From Candidatus Parcubacteria bacterium (GTDB lineage: Bacteria > Patescibacteriota > Minisyncoccia > JAHIHE01 > JAGLIN01): DNA of 41,387 nucleotides. This document shows, one piece after another, positions 1-10,513 of this stretch (its first letter is position 1; each line of letters opens with the position of its first letter). The DNA lies in NCBI GenBank assembly GCA_023140775.1, contig JAGLLA010000014.1:1-41387 (forward strand), in the 5' to 3' direction. The notes under the pieces were generated by a model. It saw nothing but the letters and a program-made list of their open reading frames with translations. It made no database searches and was not told where the DNA came from. The translations under genes were made by a program, and so were the position numbers.

Positions 1-174
1 AACTTTTTTGAAATTTTCAGAATCAATCAATTCGTCGTTTGGAATCTCATCTTTGAAATAAAGAACGAACTTAACATCCTTTTCTTTTTTCCAGAACCTC
101 AATAAATTGGACAAATATCTGCCCACTCCAGTTTTTGAAGATTCAAGACTTCTAGCGTCTATAGCTATTTTCAT
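1..174 (-). CDS. Glycosyltransferase family 4, N-terminal part (truncated by window edge)
   Basis: Reverse translation MKIAIDARSLESSKTGVGRYLSNLLRFWKKEKDVKFVLYFKDEIPNDELIDSENFKKV, typical GT4 N-terminus (IDAR...TGVGRYL..LL). Confidence 0.75.
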   Translation of the reverse strand, partial: MKIAIDARSLESSKTGVGRYLSNLLRFWKKEKDVKFVLYFKDEIPNDELIDSENFKKV

Positions 175-414
175 TTTTGTATTTTATAAATTATGTCAGT
201 AACACAACCCAGGACGGTCCTTTCGAAAATAAGAAATTTAATCTATTCATTCAGAAAGCTAAATTCAACTTTAAGAACTACTTCATAAGAAGAGACTGTC
301 TTTGTTCTTGGGAATAATTAAATTTTAATATTTACATTCTAACATAAATTACTCAGAAAACAAAAATCCCTAACATAAAATACATTAGGGATCCTTGATA
401 AAACTTTTCAAAAA

Positions 415-699
415 TTATCTTACGGCGTCTTTTAGACTCTTTCCAGCTTTGAATTTTGGTACATTCATTGCAGGAATTTGAATCTTTTGTTCAGGATGTT
501 GAGGATTAACTCCAGTTCTTGCTTCTCTTCTGTTAACACTGAAAATTCCAAATCCAGTAAGAGCAACCTTTCCGCCATCAACAAGTGTGTTTGTGATTGT
601 TTCTAAAACAGCGCTTACAGCTCTTTCTGCGTCTTTTTTAGTCATATCAGTTTTAGCAGCTACTGCTTCGATTAATTCATCTTTTGTCATTTGATTCAC
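415..699 (-). CDS. hup: HU-family DNA-binding protein
   Basis: 94 aa, MTKDELIEAVAAKTDMTKKDAERAV..GFGIFSV..REARTGVNP..; strong SD GGGAGGTGA upstream. Confidence 0.95.
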   Translation of the reverse strand: MNQMTKDELIEAVAAKTDMTKKDAERAVSAVLETITNTLVDGGKVALTGFGIFSVNRREARTGVNPQHPEQKIQIPAMNVPKFKAGKSLKDAVR

Positions 700-811
700 C
701 TCCCTTCTTGATTAAGATTGATTAATTATTTTAAAATGTAAATATTCAAACTAATTCAAATTATCAATATAATAGCATTATACATAAGTAGCTAGAATAA
801 GGCAAATTTTT

Positions 812-1612
812 TTAAGGAACAATTTTAAAGCTCTTATTTATGCGAATAATTTTTTTTGTCTTTGTGCTCACCTCATCGATCTGAACGACCACAGCCCCAA
901 TCAAAATATTTTCATCATCGCTGATCTCATAGCGAAATTTTGTCTGATCTTGCATCTGCTGGATGACAAATTCCTTTTTACAGCCCAACACCGATTCTTT
1001 TGGTCCAACCATGCCGACATCAGTAATATAAGCCATACCTCCAGGGAAAATTTCCTCATCAGCAGTTTGAATATGTGTATGTGTTCCTAGAAAACAAGAG
1101 ACTCTTGAGTCTAAATATAGACCAAGAGCCCTCTTTTCACTTGTTGCTTCACCGTGAAAATCAACAATAGCTATATCAAATTTTTTTGCATTTTCTTTCA
1201 AGATTTGATCAATTGCCCTAAAGGGACAATCAGGATGATCTTTGAGAAAAACCCTTCCAATTAAATTTATAACCAAAATTCTTTTTGACTTTACTTTGAC
1301 GATTTTATATCCTTTTTTGTGATCAAGAACTGGATAGTTTGCAGGACAAATAAAATCATCCACGCCACTCTTCAATATTTCAATTGCCTGAGAAGTGTCC
1401 CAAGTATGATCACCACAAGTCACGATATCAATTCCATAACCCTTAATTTCCTCTAAAGTATTTTTTGTAATTCCCTTGCCATGCGCCAAATTATCACCAT
1501 TGGCAATTGTAAGGTCAATATTATATTTCTTTTTCATATCTGGCAAAACCTGCTTCAATATGTTTCTAGCCGGCCTACCCACAAGATCTCCAAAGAATAA
1601 GATATTCATCAC
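812..1612 (-). CDS. YmdB-family metallophosphoesterase
   Basis: 266 aa; MNILFFGDLVGRPARN, NGDNLAHGKGIT, GTHTHIQTADE, TDVGMVGP motifs; next to rny as in many bacteria. Confidence 0.93.
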   Translation of the reverse strand: MMNILFFGDLVGRPARNILKQVLPDMKKKYNIDLTIANGDNLAHGKGITKNTLEEIKGYGIDIVTCGDHTWDTSQAIEILKSGVDDFICPANYPVLDHKKGYKIVKVKSKRILVINLIGRVFLKDHPDCPFRAIDQILKENAKKFDIAIVDFHGEATSEKRALGLYLDSRVSCFLGTHTHIQTADEEIFPGGMAYITDVGMVGPKESVLGCKKEFVIQQMQDQTKFRYEISDDENILIGAVVVQIDEVSTKTKKIIRINKSFKIVP

Positions 1613-1652
1613 TTATCGCTTAATATTTAATACAAGATGTTTACTGCTGTCC

Positions 1653-3197
1653 TTATCTCGCATATTCAATAGCTCTTGTTTCCCGAATTACATGAACTTT
1701 GATCTCTCCTGGATAATTCAAATTCTCCTCAATACCATCGGCAATTTTTCTTGAAATTTTCACTGCACCAAGATCATCAATTTTTTCGGGCGTAACAAAG
1801 ACACGAATTTCTCTTCCAGCTTGAATTGCATATGATTTTTCAACTTCCTCGAATGAATTCGCAATATTCTCCAATTCTTCTAGTCTCTTCAGATAATTTT
1901 CAAGAGTATCTTTTCTTGCTCCTGGACGCGAAGCTGAAATTGCATCTGCTGTGCGAACGATCACAGACTCAGTGGTTTCAAAGGGAAAATCTTCATGATG
2001 AGACTGCATTGCCTTTATTATATCTTCAGAAATTTTAAACTTATTCAAAATATTCCTTCCAATTTCAACATGAGTACCTTGAATTTCATGATCAACTGCC
2101 TTTCCGATGTCATGAAGAAGTCCTGCTTTCTTTGCTACTGTAATATTCGCACCTAATTCCGCTGCCAAAGAAGCTGACAGATGAGCTACTTCGATCGAAT
2201 GCATCAAAACATTTTGTCCATAACTTGTTCTAAACTTCAGTCTTCCCAAAAGTTGAACCAACTTAGGATCAAATCCAACAATGCCGACGTTAGCAATGGC
2301 TGCTTGTCCAGCCTTCTTAATATTCTCCACTAATCCACCTTTAACTTCTTCTACGATTTCTTCAATTCTTGCAGGATGGATCCTGCCATCGTTCATAAGC
2401 TGTTCAAGTGATAGCTTCGCAATTTGCCTTCTTATTGGGTCAAATCCAGAGACAATGATCGTCAGAGGAGTATCGTCAATAATAATTTCAACCCCCGTAG
2501 CCTTTTCAAGGGTTTTTATGTTTCGTCCTTCTCTTCCGATAATTCTTCCTTTCATTTCATCACTAGGAAGACTAACCGTAGAAGTTGTCGTTTCAGCTGT
2601 GTGAGCTCCTGAATATTTTTGGATAGATTGCACAATAATATCATTAGCTCTTTTCTTAAGCTCCTCCGCTCCTTCTTCTTCTAATTGTTTGATCTTCTTC
2701 AAAACATCTTCTTTTTGATCTTCTTCGACTTTGTTGATCAAAATTCGCTTTGCGTCTTCTTGATTAAGTTGCGCAACCTTCTCAAGCTTCAAAATTTGAT
2801 CTTCTTTGATTTTCTCAACTTGTTCCTTGATGGTCTTGACCTGTTTCGCTTTGTTTTGAAGATCTGTTTTTTGTTTCTCAATTTCGTTATATTTTTGCTC
2901 CAAACCTTCTTCTTTTTTTATAATTCTTTGCTCATTTCTATTAATTTGTCTATTTCTTTCTATCTCCTCATTTTTTGCATCATCTAATATTTTTACTGCA
3001 TTATTCTTTGATTCAAGCAATATTCCCGCCGCCTTATCTTTTGCCTCAGAGATTATCTTACCGACTTTTCCTTCGGCAGTTTCCATTTGTTTTGAAGCAA
3101 AAAATTGCCTGCCAAAATAACCGATAACACCACCCAAAGTAAAAGCAACAAGACCTATGCCAATAATTTGTATTACTTCCATTTTTATTTCTCCCAA
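1653..3197 (-). CDS. rny: Ribonuclease Y
   Basis: 514 aa; N-terminal TM + coiled coil, KH domain (GRIIGREGRNIK), HD domain (LLHDIGKAVDHE). Confidence 0.97.
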   Translation of the reverse strand: MGEIKMEVIQIIGIGLVAFTLGGVIGYFGRQFFASKQMETAEGKVGKIISEAKDKAAGILLESKNNAVKILDDAKNEEIERNRQINRNEQRIIKKEEGLEQKYNEIEKQKTDLQNKAKQVKTIKEQVEKIKEDQILKLEKVAQLNQEDAKRILINKVEEDQKEDVLKKIKQLEEEGAEELKKRANDIIVQSIQKYSGAHTAETTTSTVSLPSDEMKGRIIGREGRNIKTLEKATGVEIIIDDTPLTIIVSGFDPIRRQIAKLSLEQLMNDGRIHPARIEEIVEEVKGGLVENIKKAGQAAIANVGIVGFDPKLVQLLGRLKFRTSYGQNVLMHSIEVAHLSASLAAELGANITVAKKAGLLHDIGKAVDHEIQGTHVEIGRNILNKFKISEDIIKAMQSHHEDFPFETTESVIVRTADAISASRPGARKDTLENYLKRLEELENIANSFEEVEKSYAIQAGREIRVFVTPEKIDDLGAVKISRKIADGIEENLNYPGEIKVHVIRETRAIEYAR

Positions 3198-3575
3198 ATC
3201 AATCGGTCAAATACCGAGACGTGATCTAAGATTTCTAATATCGTTATATTTAACTATACAAGGCTACTTGCATTTACACTTCTTGCTTTACAATATAACC
3301 CACAATAAAGACCTTCTTTATTCAAAAAATTTAATAATTTATATTTTTTTATAAATAATTTTTGTTTCATTTATAGTAAATAATAGCAATATTGAACAGA
3401 AACCAGAATCATCTCAGATAATCTTTAACCAGTCGATATTAATTGTTTATTATGTATATATGTTATCAGATACAAACACAACTGTCAAAGATAGTTTTTA
3501 ATTCCCTCCCTAGCAAAGTAAAGGATAATAAAATAAAATCTATAGAACAATTTAGCATTGTAAAAATTAAAACAT

Positions 3576-4835
3576 CTACTCATATCTCAAGGCTTCGATC
3601 GGATTTAATTTTGCGGCTTTTTTTGCAGGATACCAGCCAAAAACAACACCAAATAAAGTGGCCACAGAGAATGAGATTATAATTGCGCCAAATGAAACGA
3701 CAAATGGCCAATCGAAGCCGAATGCATTTATCGCATATGTCATAATATAAGAAATGAAAATGCCGATGAAAACACCAATAATACCTCCCGCAAGTGATAT
3801 CAAAACAGCTTCCAGAACAAACTGCGAAAGAATATCATCGTTCCGCGCGCCAAGTGACTTACGAAGACCAATCTCTCTTGTTCTCTCTGTCACAATCACA
3901 AACATCGTATTCATCACCCCAATTCCCCCGACCAACAGTGATATTGCAGCCAAAAGGCCGAGTAGAAGAGAAATAGCGTTTGTGATTGAACCAATAATCT
4001 CCACAGCTTGATCCATCGTCACGAGTTCAAAATCGTCATTTTTTGGATCATTGATATTATGTCTCTGTCTAAGAAGCTGGGCAACCTCAACACGAGCTTG
4101 CGGAAAATATTTTTTATCCTCAATTTGAATTCCAACCTCAAGAATATGATCAACTCCTAAAATTAATTTTTGCACGGTATAAATTGGGATGATAACCATC
4201 TCATCCATATTAAAACCAAATGATGATCCCATACTTTCCAGAACTCCTTTTACTTCATAACTATTTTGCTTGATCTTAATCTGCTTTCCAAGCGGATCAT
4301 CATCTCCAAAGAATTTTTCGGCGATATCAGAGCCAATGATCACAACCCGCGCCATCCCTTTATTTTCAGCTTCTGTATAAAATCTTCCTCTTTCCACTTT
4401 GATTTGTAAATTCACTTCTGGGTAGAATGAATCTGCGCCTATAATGAGAACTTGTTTTTCTTCATTTTGATATTTTGCCCATTCTTGCGCTGCCGAATAT
4501 CCAGAAGCCGAAACGATATAGGGAAAGCGTTTTTCATCTCTCAAAGCCTCCGCATCCGATGCTTTCAAAGTTGTAATGACAACTCCTTCTGTCATCGAAC
4601 GAATACTGTTACTATAATCGCTTCCTGGAATTTTAATTGCCACCGACATCAAGTTCGGTCCCACTGCCTCAAATTGACCCAAAATCAAAGACTTCAGACC
4701 CTGTCCTACTGAGACGATGACAATCACCGCCGCTACCCCAATCACAATACCCAACACCGAAAGTGCCGTCCTAGTTATATTAGTCTTCAACCCCGTGAAA
4801 GCTAATTTGAAAATTTTTAGTGAAAGTATTGACAT
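3576..4835 (-). CDS. ABC transporter permease, MacB/FtsX type (copy 2)
   Basis: 419 aa; MacB-like periplasmic core, [29 protein letters not shown]-term [10 protein letters not shown]. Confidence 0.93.
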   Translation of the reverse strand: MSILSLKIFKLAFTGLKTNITRTALSVLGIVIGVAAVIVIVSVGQGLKSLILGQFEAVGPNLMSVAIKIPGSDYSNSIRSMTEGVVITTLKASDAEALRDEKRFPYIVSASGYSAAQEWAKYQNEEKQVLIIGADSFYPEVNLQIKVERGRFYTEAENKGMARVVIIGSDIAEKFFGDDDPLGKQIKIKQNSYEVKGVLESMGSSFGFNMDEMVIIPIYTVQKLILGVDHILEVGIQIEDKKYFPQARVEVAQLLRQRHNINDPKNDDFELVTMDQAVEIIGSITNAISLLLGLLAAISLLVGGIGVMNTMFVIVTERTREIGLRKSLGARNDDILSQFVLEAVLISLAGGIIGVFIGIFISYIMTYAINAFGFDWPFVVSFGAIIISFSVATLFGVVFGWYPAKKAAKLNPIEALRYE

Positions 4836-4885
4836 AATTTTTCAATTTTTATTTTGAGCTTTTCATCTTCAATTTTGAGCCTTTA

Positions 4886-6118
4886 CTACTCATACCTCAA
4901 AGCTTCGATCGGATTCAATTTTGACGCCTTATATGCTGGATAAAATCCAAAAATAATACCGATAAGCGATGAAACAGAAACAGAAAGAATAACTGAAAAT
5001 GGCGAGATAACAAGCTCCCAATGATAGCCAACATAACTTACCAACAAAGCTATAATTGCTGAAAGAATTATTCCCAAGATCATTCCAATCAAACCGCCCA
5101 CAAAAGTCATAATCACCGATTCGATCAAAAACTGATTCAAAATATTTCCCCGCTTAGCGCCAATCGCCTTGCGAAGACCAATTTCACGCGTTCTTTCTGT
5201 CACACTCACCAGCATAATATTCATAATGCCGATACCTCCCACAATCAAAGATATCGCCGCAATGGCACCCAAAAATAAGTTCAGAGCTCCGGTCACATTG
5301 CCGATTATATCAAGCGCCTGGTCCATCGAACGAACTGTGAAATCCTTTTTTTTCTCATCTTTAATGTTATGCCTTTTCTGCAAAACCTTATCAACTTCAT
5401 TGATCACGAATGGCACATTCTCTTTGTCGTCGACCTTCCCTCTGATCACCGAAACATGATTTATACCCAGTAAAATCTTTTGCGCGGTTTTAACGGGAAT
5501 ATAGATCTGATTATCTTGGTCAGAAAGAAATGAAGAACCTCTTTTTTTCATAACCCCAATTACCAAAAAATTTTCTCTGTTCATTTTGATCTTTTTGCCG
5601 ATCGGATTATCATCCTCAAAAAATTTCTCTGCTACCACACCTCCCAAAACTGCAATTTTTGAAACACTTTCGTTTTCCTCTGGAAATATAAACCTTCCTT
5701 TCTCCACTTTTGAATCTTCTACATTTATAAAGTCCGAACTTACTCCTGCAAAGCTTACATTCTGAGATTTATTCAAATATGATACATTTACATTTCCATT
5801 GGCATAAGGCGTCACCGCAATCATATGAGGAATTTTCTTCAATTCCTTGGCGTCTTCATATGTCAATGTCGTAATTATAATTCCAAACACCGATGCGGGT
5901 GGACCTTCTTCTTCAGATCCGCCTGGAAGCACACCAATCAAATTAGTGCCAAAAGATTCAATTTGATCAAAAACAAAACTTTGAGCGCCAGCTCCAACTG
6001 CCATAATCGTAATCACTGAACCGACACCAATGATAATTCCTAGCATCGTCAAAAACGACCGAACTTTATTGACGGCCAGATTCACCAGTGACAATTTTGC
6101 AATTTGAAATATGTTCAT
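4886..6118 (-). CDS. ABC transporter permease, MacB/FtsX type (copy 1)
   Basis: 410 aa; [29 protein letters not shown]-term [10 protein letters not shown]; paralog of the adjacent gene. Confidence 0.93.
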   Translation of the reverse strand: MNIFQIAKLSLVNLAVNKVRSFLTMLGIIIGVGSVITIMAVGAGAQSFVFDQIESFGTNLIGVLPGGSEEEGPPASVFGIIITTLTYEDAKELKKIPHMIAVTPYANGNVNVSYLNKSQNVSFAGVSSDFINVEDSKVEKGRFIFPEENESVSKIAVLGGVVAEKFFEDDNPIGKKIKMNRENFLVIGVMKKRGSSFLSDQDNQIYIPVKTAQKILLGINHVSVIRGKVDDKENVPFVINEVDKVLQKRHNIKDEKKKDFTVRSMDQALDIIGNVTGALNLFLGAIAAISLIVGGIGIMNIMLVSVTERTREIGLRKAIGAKRGNILNQFLIESVIMTFVGGLIGMILGIILSAIIALLVSYVGYHWELVISPFSVILSVSVSSLIGIIFGFYPAYKASKLNPIEALRYE

Positions 6119-6166
6119 AACGCAGTATATAGTAGTTAGTATTTCATATTAAGCATAGTTAATTTA

Positions 6167-6325
6167 TCATTCTTCCTCTAATATTTCTTTTTGAAATATA
6201 ATCATAGCGTCAACCACTCCTTTGTCAAAATAAACATCACCAATATTAATTTCGGTTTCCCGTTCTTTCTCTGCTACATTTTCCAAATTGACAGGTTCTG
6301 GTCCTTTTTTTTCAAAATTATTCAT
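6167..6325 (-). CDS. Small acidic hypothetical protein between permease and ATPase
   Basis: Manual frame: MNNFEKKGPEPVNLENVAEKERETEINIGDVYFDKGVVDAMIIFQKEILEEE; same strand as the flanking ABC genes; not in supplied ORF track. Confidence 0.5.
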   Translation of the reverse strand: MNNFEKKGPEPVNLENVAEKERETEINIGDVYFDKGVVDAMIIFQKEILEEE

Positions 6326-6360
6326 ACTTATTAATTTTGCTTAATACTTACTACTAAATT

Positions 6361-7086
6361 CTACTTCTCGTAATCCCCATTATTTGCCATTTTTCGATCA
6401 TTCACAATCTCATCTTCTATAATTTTCCCATCTTTGATGTGTAAAATTCTCTTGGCGCATTCCGCTGTATATTTTTCATGTGTTACCATAATAATCGTCC
6501 GCCCCTCGTTATTTAAATCTTGCAAAATTTCCATAATCTCTTCCCCTGATTTGCTGTCCAAATTTCCCGTTGGCTCGTCAGCCAAAATTAAGCGAGGATT
6601 GTTCACCAGAGACCTCACGATTGCCACTCTTTGTTGTTCTCCACCCGAAAGCTGATTTGGTCTGTGATCAATTCGATGACCTAATCCAACTCTTTTAAGA
6701 AGTTTTCGCGCTTCTCTCTCCGCTTTTTTCAAATCACCTCCCACAAAATATGTCGCTGGCAAAAGCACATTGTCCAAAACCGAAGTCCTTTGAAGTAAAT
6801 TATATGATTGAAATATAAAACCAATTTTTTCGTTTCGAAATTCTGCCAATTTGTCCTCATCAAGTTTCGATGTATCTTGATCTTCAAAATAATATTTTCC
6901 ACTGGTCGGCTTGTCTAAAAATCCCAAAACATACATCAAAGTTGATTTTCCAGATCCCGAAGATCCCATAATCGAAATAAATTCTCCATCCTTAACCTCA
7001 AATGAGATCCCCTTCAAAACACTAGTCGTCACATCGCCAGTAACATAATCTTTTTTTATATTTTCAATTTTAATTAGAGTTGACAT
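6361..7086 (-). CDS. ABC transporter ATP-binding protein (MacB/LolD type)
   Basis: 241 aa; Walker A GSSGSGKST, signature LSGGEQQR, Walker B LILADEPTGNLD. Confidence 0.96.
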   Translation of the reverse strand: MSTLIKIENIKKDYVTGDVTTSVLKGISFEVKDGEFISIMGSSGSGKSTLMYVLGFLDKPTSGKYYFEDQDTSKLDEDKLAEFRNEKIGFIFQSYNLLQRTSVLDNVLLPATYFVGGDLKKAEREARKLLKRVGLGHRIDHRPNQLSGGEQQRVAIVRSLVNNPRLILADEPTGNLDSKSGEEIMEILQDLNNEGRTIIMVTHEKYTAECAKRILHIKDGKIIEDEIVNDRKMANNGDYEK

Positions 7087-7130
7087 AAATTTAGTATTAA
7101 GTAGATAGTATTAAGTATTAAGCACTCAAA

Positions 7131-7176
7131 CTGTTATTCTGGAGTGCAGAGAAATGGAATGAGAGAATCACCTGAG
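7131..7176. repeat. Copy of a 'CTGTCATTCTGGAGCGAAG..GATAGAATC'-type dispersed repeat (diverged)
   Basis: ctgttattctggagtgcagagaaatggaatgagagaatcacctgag; related segments at 32791-32828 and 36644-36684. Confidence 0.4.
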
Positions 7177-7319
7177 AAATTTCGAACAATGTCATCCTTG
7201 AAACATTAATAAATGAGATAAATCTAACCTTGATATTTATAAAATTTTCTTATAAGCTTTTAATAAAGTTATAAAAGTGATTAAGGTAAATTGATTTAAG
7301 TTAAATGGAGGAAGAGTGA

Positions 7320-7751
7320 ATGACAGATAATGACTGTAACTGCGAAGACAAAGATGCTAACAAAGGAGATTGTGCAGGTCCAGTAAGATGAGCAAAATGC
7401 AAATGTGATAAAAATACTTGTCAGAAAATTACAAATTGTGCCTTTGCTAAACATATCAAAGCAATGCTCGATTTAGAAAAAATACACCCAGATGTAATTA
7501 AAATTCTTCTCACATTTATTACAGACAATTGCGATAAGAAACATCAAAGAGAGAATTGTAGATTTGCAAAAATAACTTGTTGCCCAGACTTTCCTTGTAT
7601 AAAGATATTAGAAAGTTCAAATTCCCTGGGAGTTACCATTGCAAAATTCTGCATCGACACCTGCACTGATTTTACAATAGATCCATGTGAAGGAATAGGA
7701 CTGATAAGATATCATCACGCCAACATTCAAGGTAACGAATTGAAAAAATGA
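7320..7751 (+). CDS. Cys-rich hypothetical protein with an in-frame UGA at 7389-7391 (selenocysteine/readthrough candidate, or disrupted gene)
   Basis: ATG at 7320 preceded by GGAGG; MTDNDCNCEDKDANKGDCAGPVR-[UGA]-AKCKCDKNTCQKITNCAFAKHIKAMLDLEK..., continuing in frame into ORF 7464..7751; Cys-rich on both sides of the UGA. Confidence 0.55.
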
Positions 7752-7856
7752 AACATTTCAAGGATTGTAACGAAAAAAAAGTTATTCTCCTTTTTTTATT
7801 CTAAAAAACCAATGAATTGGGAATTTATTAAAAATTAAAAATTAAATATTTTCTCT

Positions 7857-9689
7857 CTATTCTTCCACAAATGTCACGACATCTTGCCCTTCATGTAATC
7901 CGCTCGTAATCTCTAGATCAATATCCCCTCTCAAGCCAACCTCCACAAGAACTTCCCTCGCTTCGCCATCTTCAAGAATTTGCACATATTTCTGCCCACC
8001 TCTATCTTTCAGAGCCTGAAAAGGAATCAAAACCACATCATCCTTTCTGGCAGTCATAATATCGAGATTGGCAGTCATACCAGGTTTGATAATTTTTCCA
8101 TCACCAGCAAACATCGTGGTCAATTTATAATATATCACTCCTGAAATTTCTGTTTCGGCTGGATCAATACTGATAATTGTTCCTTCAAACTTTTCATCAG
8201 GACCAAGCGCATCGAATGTAATTTCAACAGTATCGTCTATTTTCACCTTTGAAATATCAACCTCGGAAATATTAGCTATGATCTCAAAATTCTCATCCGT
8301 AATCAAAGAAATGAAATTCACCGCAGAATTAACCGCCTCCCCTACTTCTCCGTTGATCACAGTTATGATCCCATCTCTCGGTGTATATAATATCGAATCA
8401 TCAATCTGATTTTGAATTACATCAACACTAGCTTGAGCTTCTTTAACTTGCGCCCGATATAATTGAAGATCAGATGAACTTGGATCTGCCATTTTGAATG
8501 CCAGCTGATCTTGAGCTTGCTTCAAAGATCCTTCCGCTAATTTGATTGTATTTTGAGCTGAATTTATTTTTGTATCAACTGCTGATTTTGTAGCAGACAA
8601 GGAATTATTTGCCACCAAAAGAGAGCTCTTGGCAGAATTCACAGTGGCTTCCGCATTATTAAGATTGGTTTGATTAGTCACTTTTTGAGTTGATATATTC
8701 TGCCCAGCTGTGGTAGTATTCGCTATTGCCGTATTCACACTTATTCTTGAAACCGAAATACTAGACTTCAAAGAATCAAGCTCTGCTTGCGAAAGTTGAG
8801 AAGATGTAATCGTTGACCCTAGAACATTTCCAGTGTCACCAAGAGTGTCTCTTGTGTCTTCCAGAGATGTTTTTGTCTTCAAAAGAGCTTCCTCAATATT
8901 CACAAAAGACCGATCACCTCTCATACTGTCAATAAAATCTTTTGCGTTATTATATGAGTTATCAGCTACAATCTTACTTTGAGATGAAAAATTTAGATAT
9001 TGTTTATTTAAAACGCTTAAAGTATCTTGCGCGTCTTCGTATTCTAGCGTAGTTTTGTTCGTATTCAAAGAATCAAATATCGTCAAAAGTGAGGAATTTA
9101 CGACATCCCAAGCATCGTCATAATCTTGATTCAGATTATTTTCATTTGCAATTCTTGTATTATCAAGACTTAAATTTGCATTGTCTAGAGTGACCTGCGC
9201 GCTATTCACAGAAGACTCCGCATTATCGATATCCCTTGTTCCACTTTTTTGCACATCATATAAATTTTGCCCAGCATTATCCAAGGAAATTTTGGCATTA
9301 TCAACTGACGTTTGAGAAATTTGCAAATCCTCAACAGTTGCTCCTGCCACAAGTTTATTATAATTTGCATTAGCCGCGCTCAAACTTGCCTTTGATCGAG
9401 CAAGTTGCGACTCTAACTGATTCGTATCCAACTTGGCAAGAATTGACTCACTTTCAACTTTGTCTCCGACCTTCACATTGATTTGCTCAATTTTTCCTGG
9501 ATTAACGAATCGCAAATCAAGTTTTGTGGCTGCTTCCACCGTTCCAGTGGCAGAAACCGTTTGCAAGACTGATCCCCTCTCGACTTTAGCAGTTGTATAT
9601 TTCACTTCCGGCTCTTTTGAAAAACCAAGAATCGCATAAACTATAACAATCAAAATCAAAACGATTATAATAATTTTCTTTTTTGTCAT
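7857..9689 (-). CDS. HlyD/MacA-family membrane fusion (efflux adaptor) protein
   Basis: 610 aa; N-term TM, SATGTVEA..KVGDKVESESILAKLD lipoyl-like half, long coiled coil, DGIITVINGEVGEAV, C-term barrel. Confidence 0.92.
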   Translation of the reverse strand: MTKKKIIIIVLILIVIVYAILGFSKEPEVKYTTAKVERGSVLQTVSATGTVEAATKLDLRFVNPGKIEQINVKVGDKVESESILAKLDTNQLESQLARSKASLSAANANYNKLVAGATVEDLQISQTSVDNAKISLDNAGQNLYDVQKSGTRDIDNAESSVNSAQVTLDNANLSLDNTRIANENNLNQDYDDAWDVVNSSLLTIFDSLNTNKTTLEYEDAQDTLSVLNKQYLNFSSQSKIVADNSYNNAKDFIDSMRGDRSFVNIEEALLKTKTSLEDTRDTLGDTGNVLGSTITSSQLSQAELDSLKSSISVSRISVNTAIANTTTAGQNISTQKVTNQTNLNNAEATVNSAKSSLLVANNSLSATKSAVDTKINSAQNTIKLAEGSLKQAQDQLAFKMADPSSSDLQLYRAQVKEAQASVDVIQNQIDDSILYTPRDGIITVINGEVGEAVNSAVNFISLITDENFEIIANISEVDISKVKIDDTVEITFDALGPDEKFEGTIISIDPAETEISGVIYYKLTTMFAGDGKIIKPGMTANLDIMTARKDDVVLIPFQALKDRGGQKYVQILEDGEAREVLVEVGLRGDIDLEITSGLHEGQDVVTFVEE

Positions 9690-9722
9690 ATTAGTTTGCT
9701 TAATTTTTAGATTTAGATATTA

Positions 9723-9828
9723 TTCTACCCAGCTTCAGTTGAGGGTTTGCGATACTTTAGTATCTCAAGTTTTTGTAAAATGTATTCGAAGCTAAAGCTT
9801 CATAACCCTCGGCTAAAGCCGGGTAGAA
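9723..9828. repeat. Imperfect inverted-repeat element with two internal hairpins
   Basis: Termini TTCTACCC...GGGTAGAA; GAGGGTTT/AACCCTC; internal GATAC-TTTA-GTATC and GAAGCT-AA-AGCTTC. Confidence 0.6.
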
Positions 9829-9989
9829 ATCATCACTACAAATCCATTATACCGCCTCAGCAAAACCTTCACTAAGAACATACCCATTGAAATAGTTTTA
9901 TTTTATAAATTAACAAATCATACCTAGTCCATATCAAAGTCCTCTAATGAAAGACTCTAACAAATCGGGTTTGAGTCATAATCAGATCC

Positions 9990-10343
9990 CTATTCTCCAT
10001 TTCCACGATATAAGACAATCTTTTTTTCTGACTCCCAAACTCCATGAAGATTGCATTCTGCAATTGCCGAGACAACAGAATCTTTTTCAAGTTTGATTTT
10101 GAAATCTGCCTGCGCCTTTTTTTTATTTTTCAAAACCTGACATTCAAACTGCTTTCCGTTAATATTTAATCTGATACATCTTATAAAATGTTCATCAGTC
10201 ATGGGATGTGGCACCTCTCCAATTTTTACCTCAATGACAAATTCCTCTCCCGCTTTGATGAATTCTGAAAACAAGATCCACGGAAGATGTTTTTGCTCAA
10301 ACTCCGTCATCGCTTTTGGATTTTTTGCATGTTGTAATTTCAT
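9990..10343 (-). CDS. Superoxide reductase / desulfoferrodoxin-type protein (class II-like, no N-terminal desulforedoxin domain)
   Basis: 117 aa; EQKHLPWI, VPHPMTDEHFI, AECNLHGVWES match the SOR Fe centre ligands. Confidence 0.88.
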   Translation of the reverse strand: MKLQHAKNPKAMTEFEQKHLPWILFSEFIKAGEEFVIEVKIGEVPHPMTDEHFIRCIRLNINGKQFECQVLKNKKKAQADFKIKLEKDSVVSAIAECNLHGVWESEKKIVLYRGNGE

Positions 10344-10513
10344 ATTTTTGTTTCTTACAATGAATTAAACACTGTGAAAAATTAATACTTTTTCTTTTTT
10401 ATATTATACTCCTTTTTGAATTTTCCACAAACTTAAATCTTATCAAAAAAGTATTTAAGTGGAGAGTGCAAAGTGCAAGATATTTTGAAAGTATTAAACG
10501 CAACTCAACATTA

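Noticed and set aside
3443-3682. 79-aa plus ORF
   Set aside because: Overlaps the 3' end of a conserved permease on the other strand and has no SD or family similarity.
7389-7391. Genome-wide UGA reassignment (Gly/Trp code as in Gracilibacteria/SR1 or Mycoplasma)
   Set aside because: Several complete conserved genes (ileS, recO, GT2, MraY/WecA-type, GT4) terminate naturally at TGA in this window.
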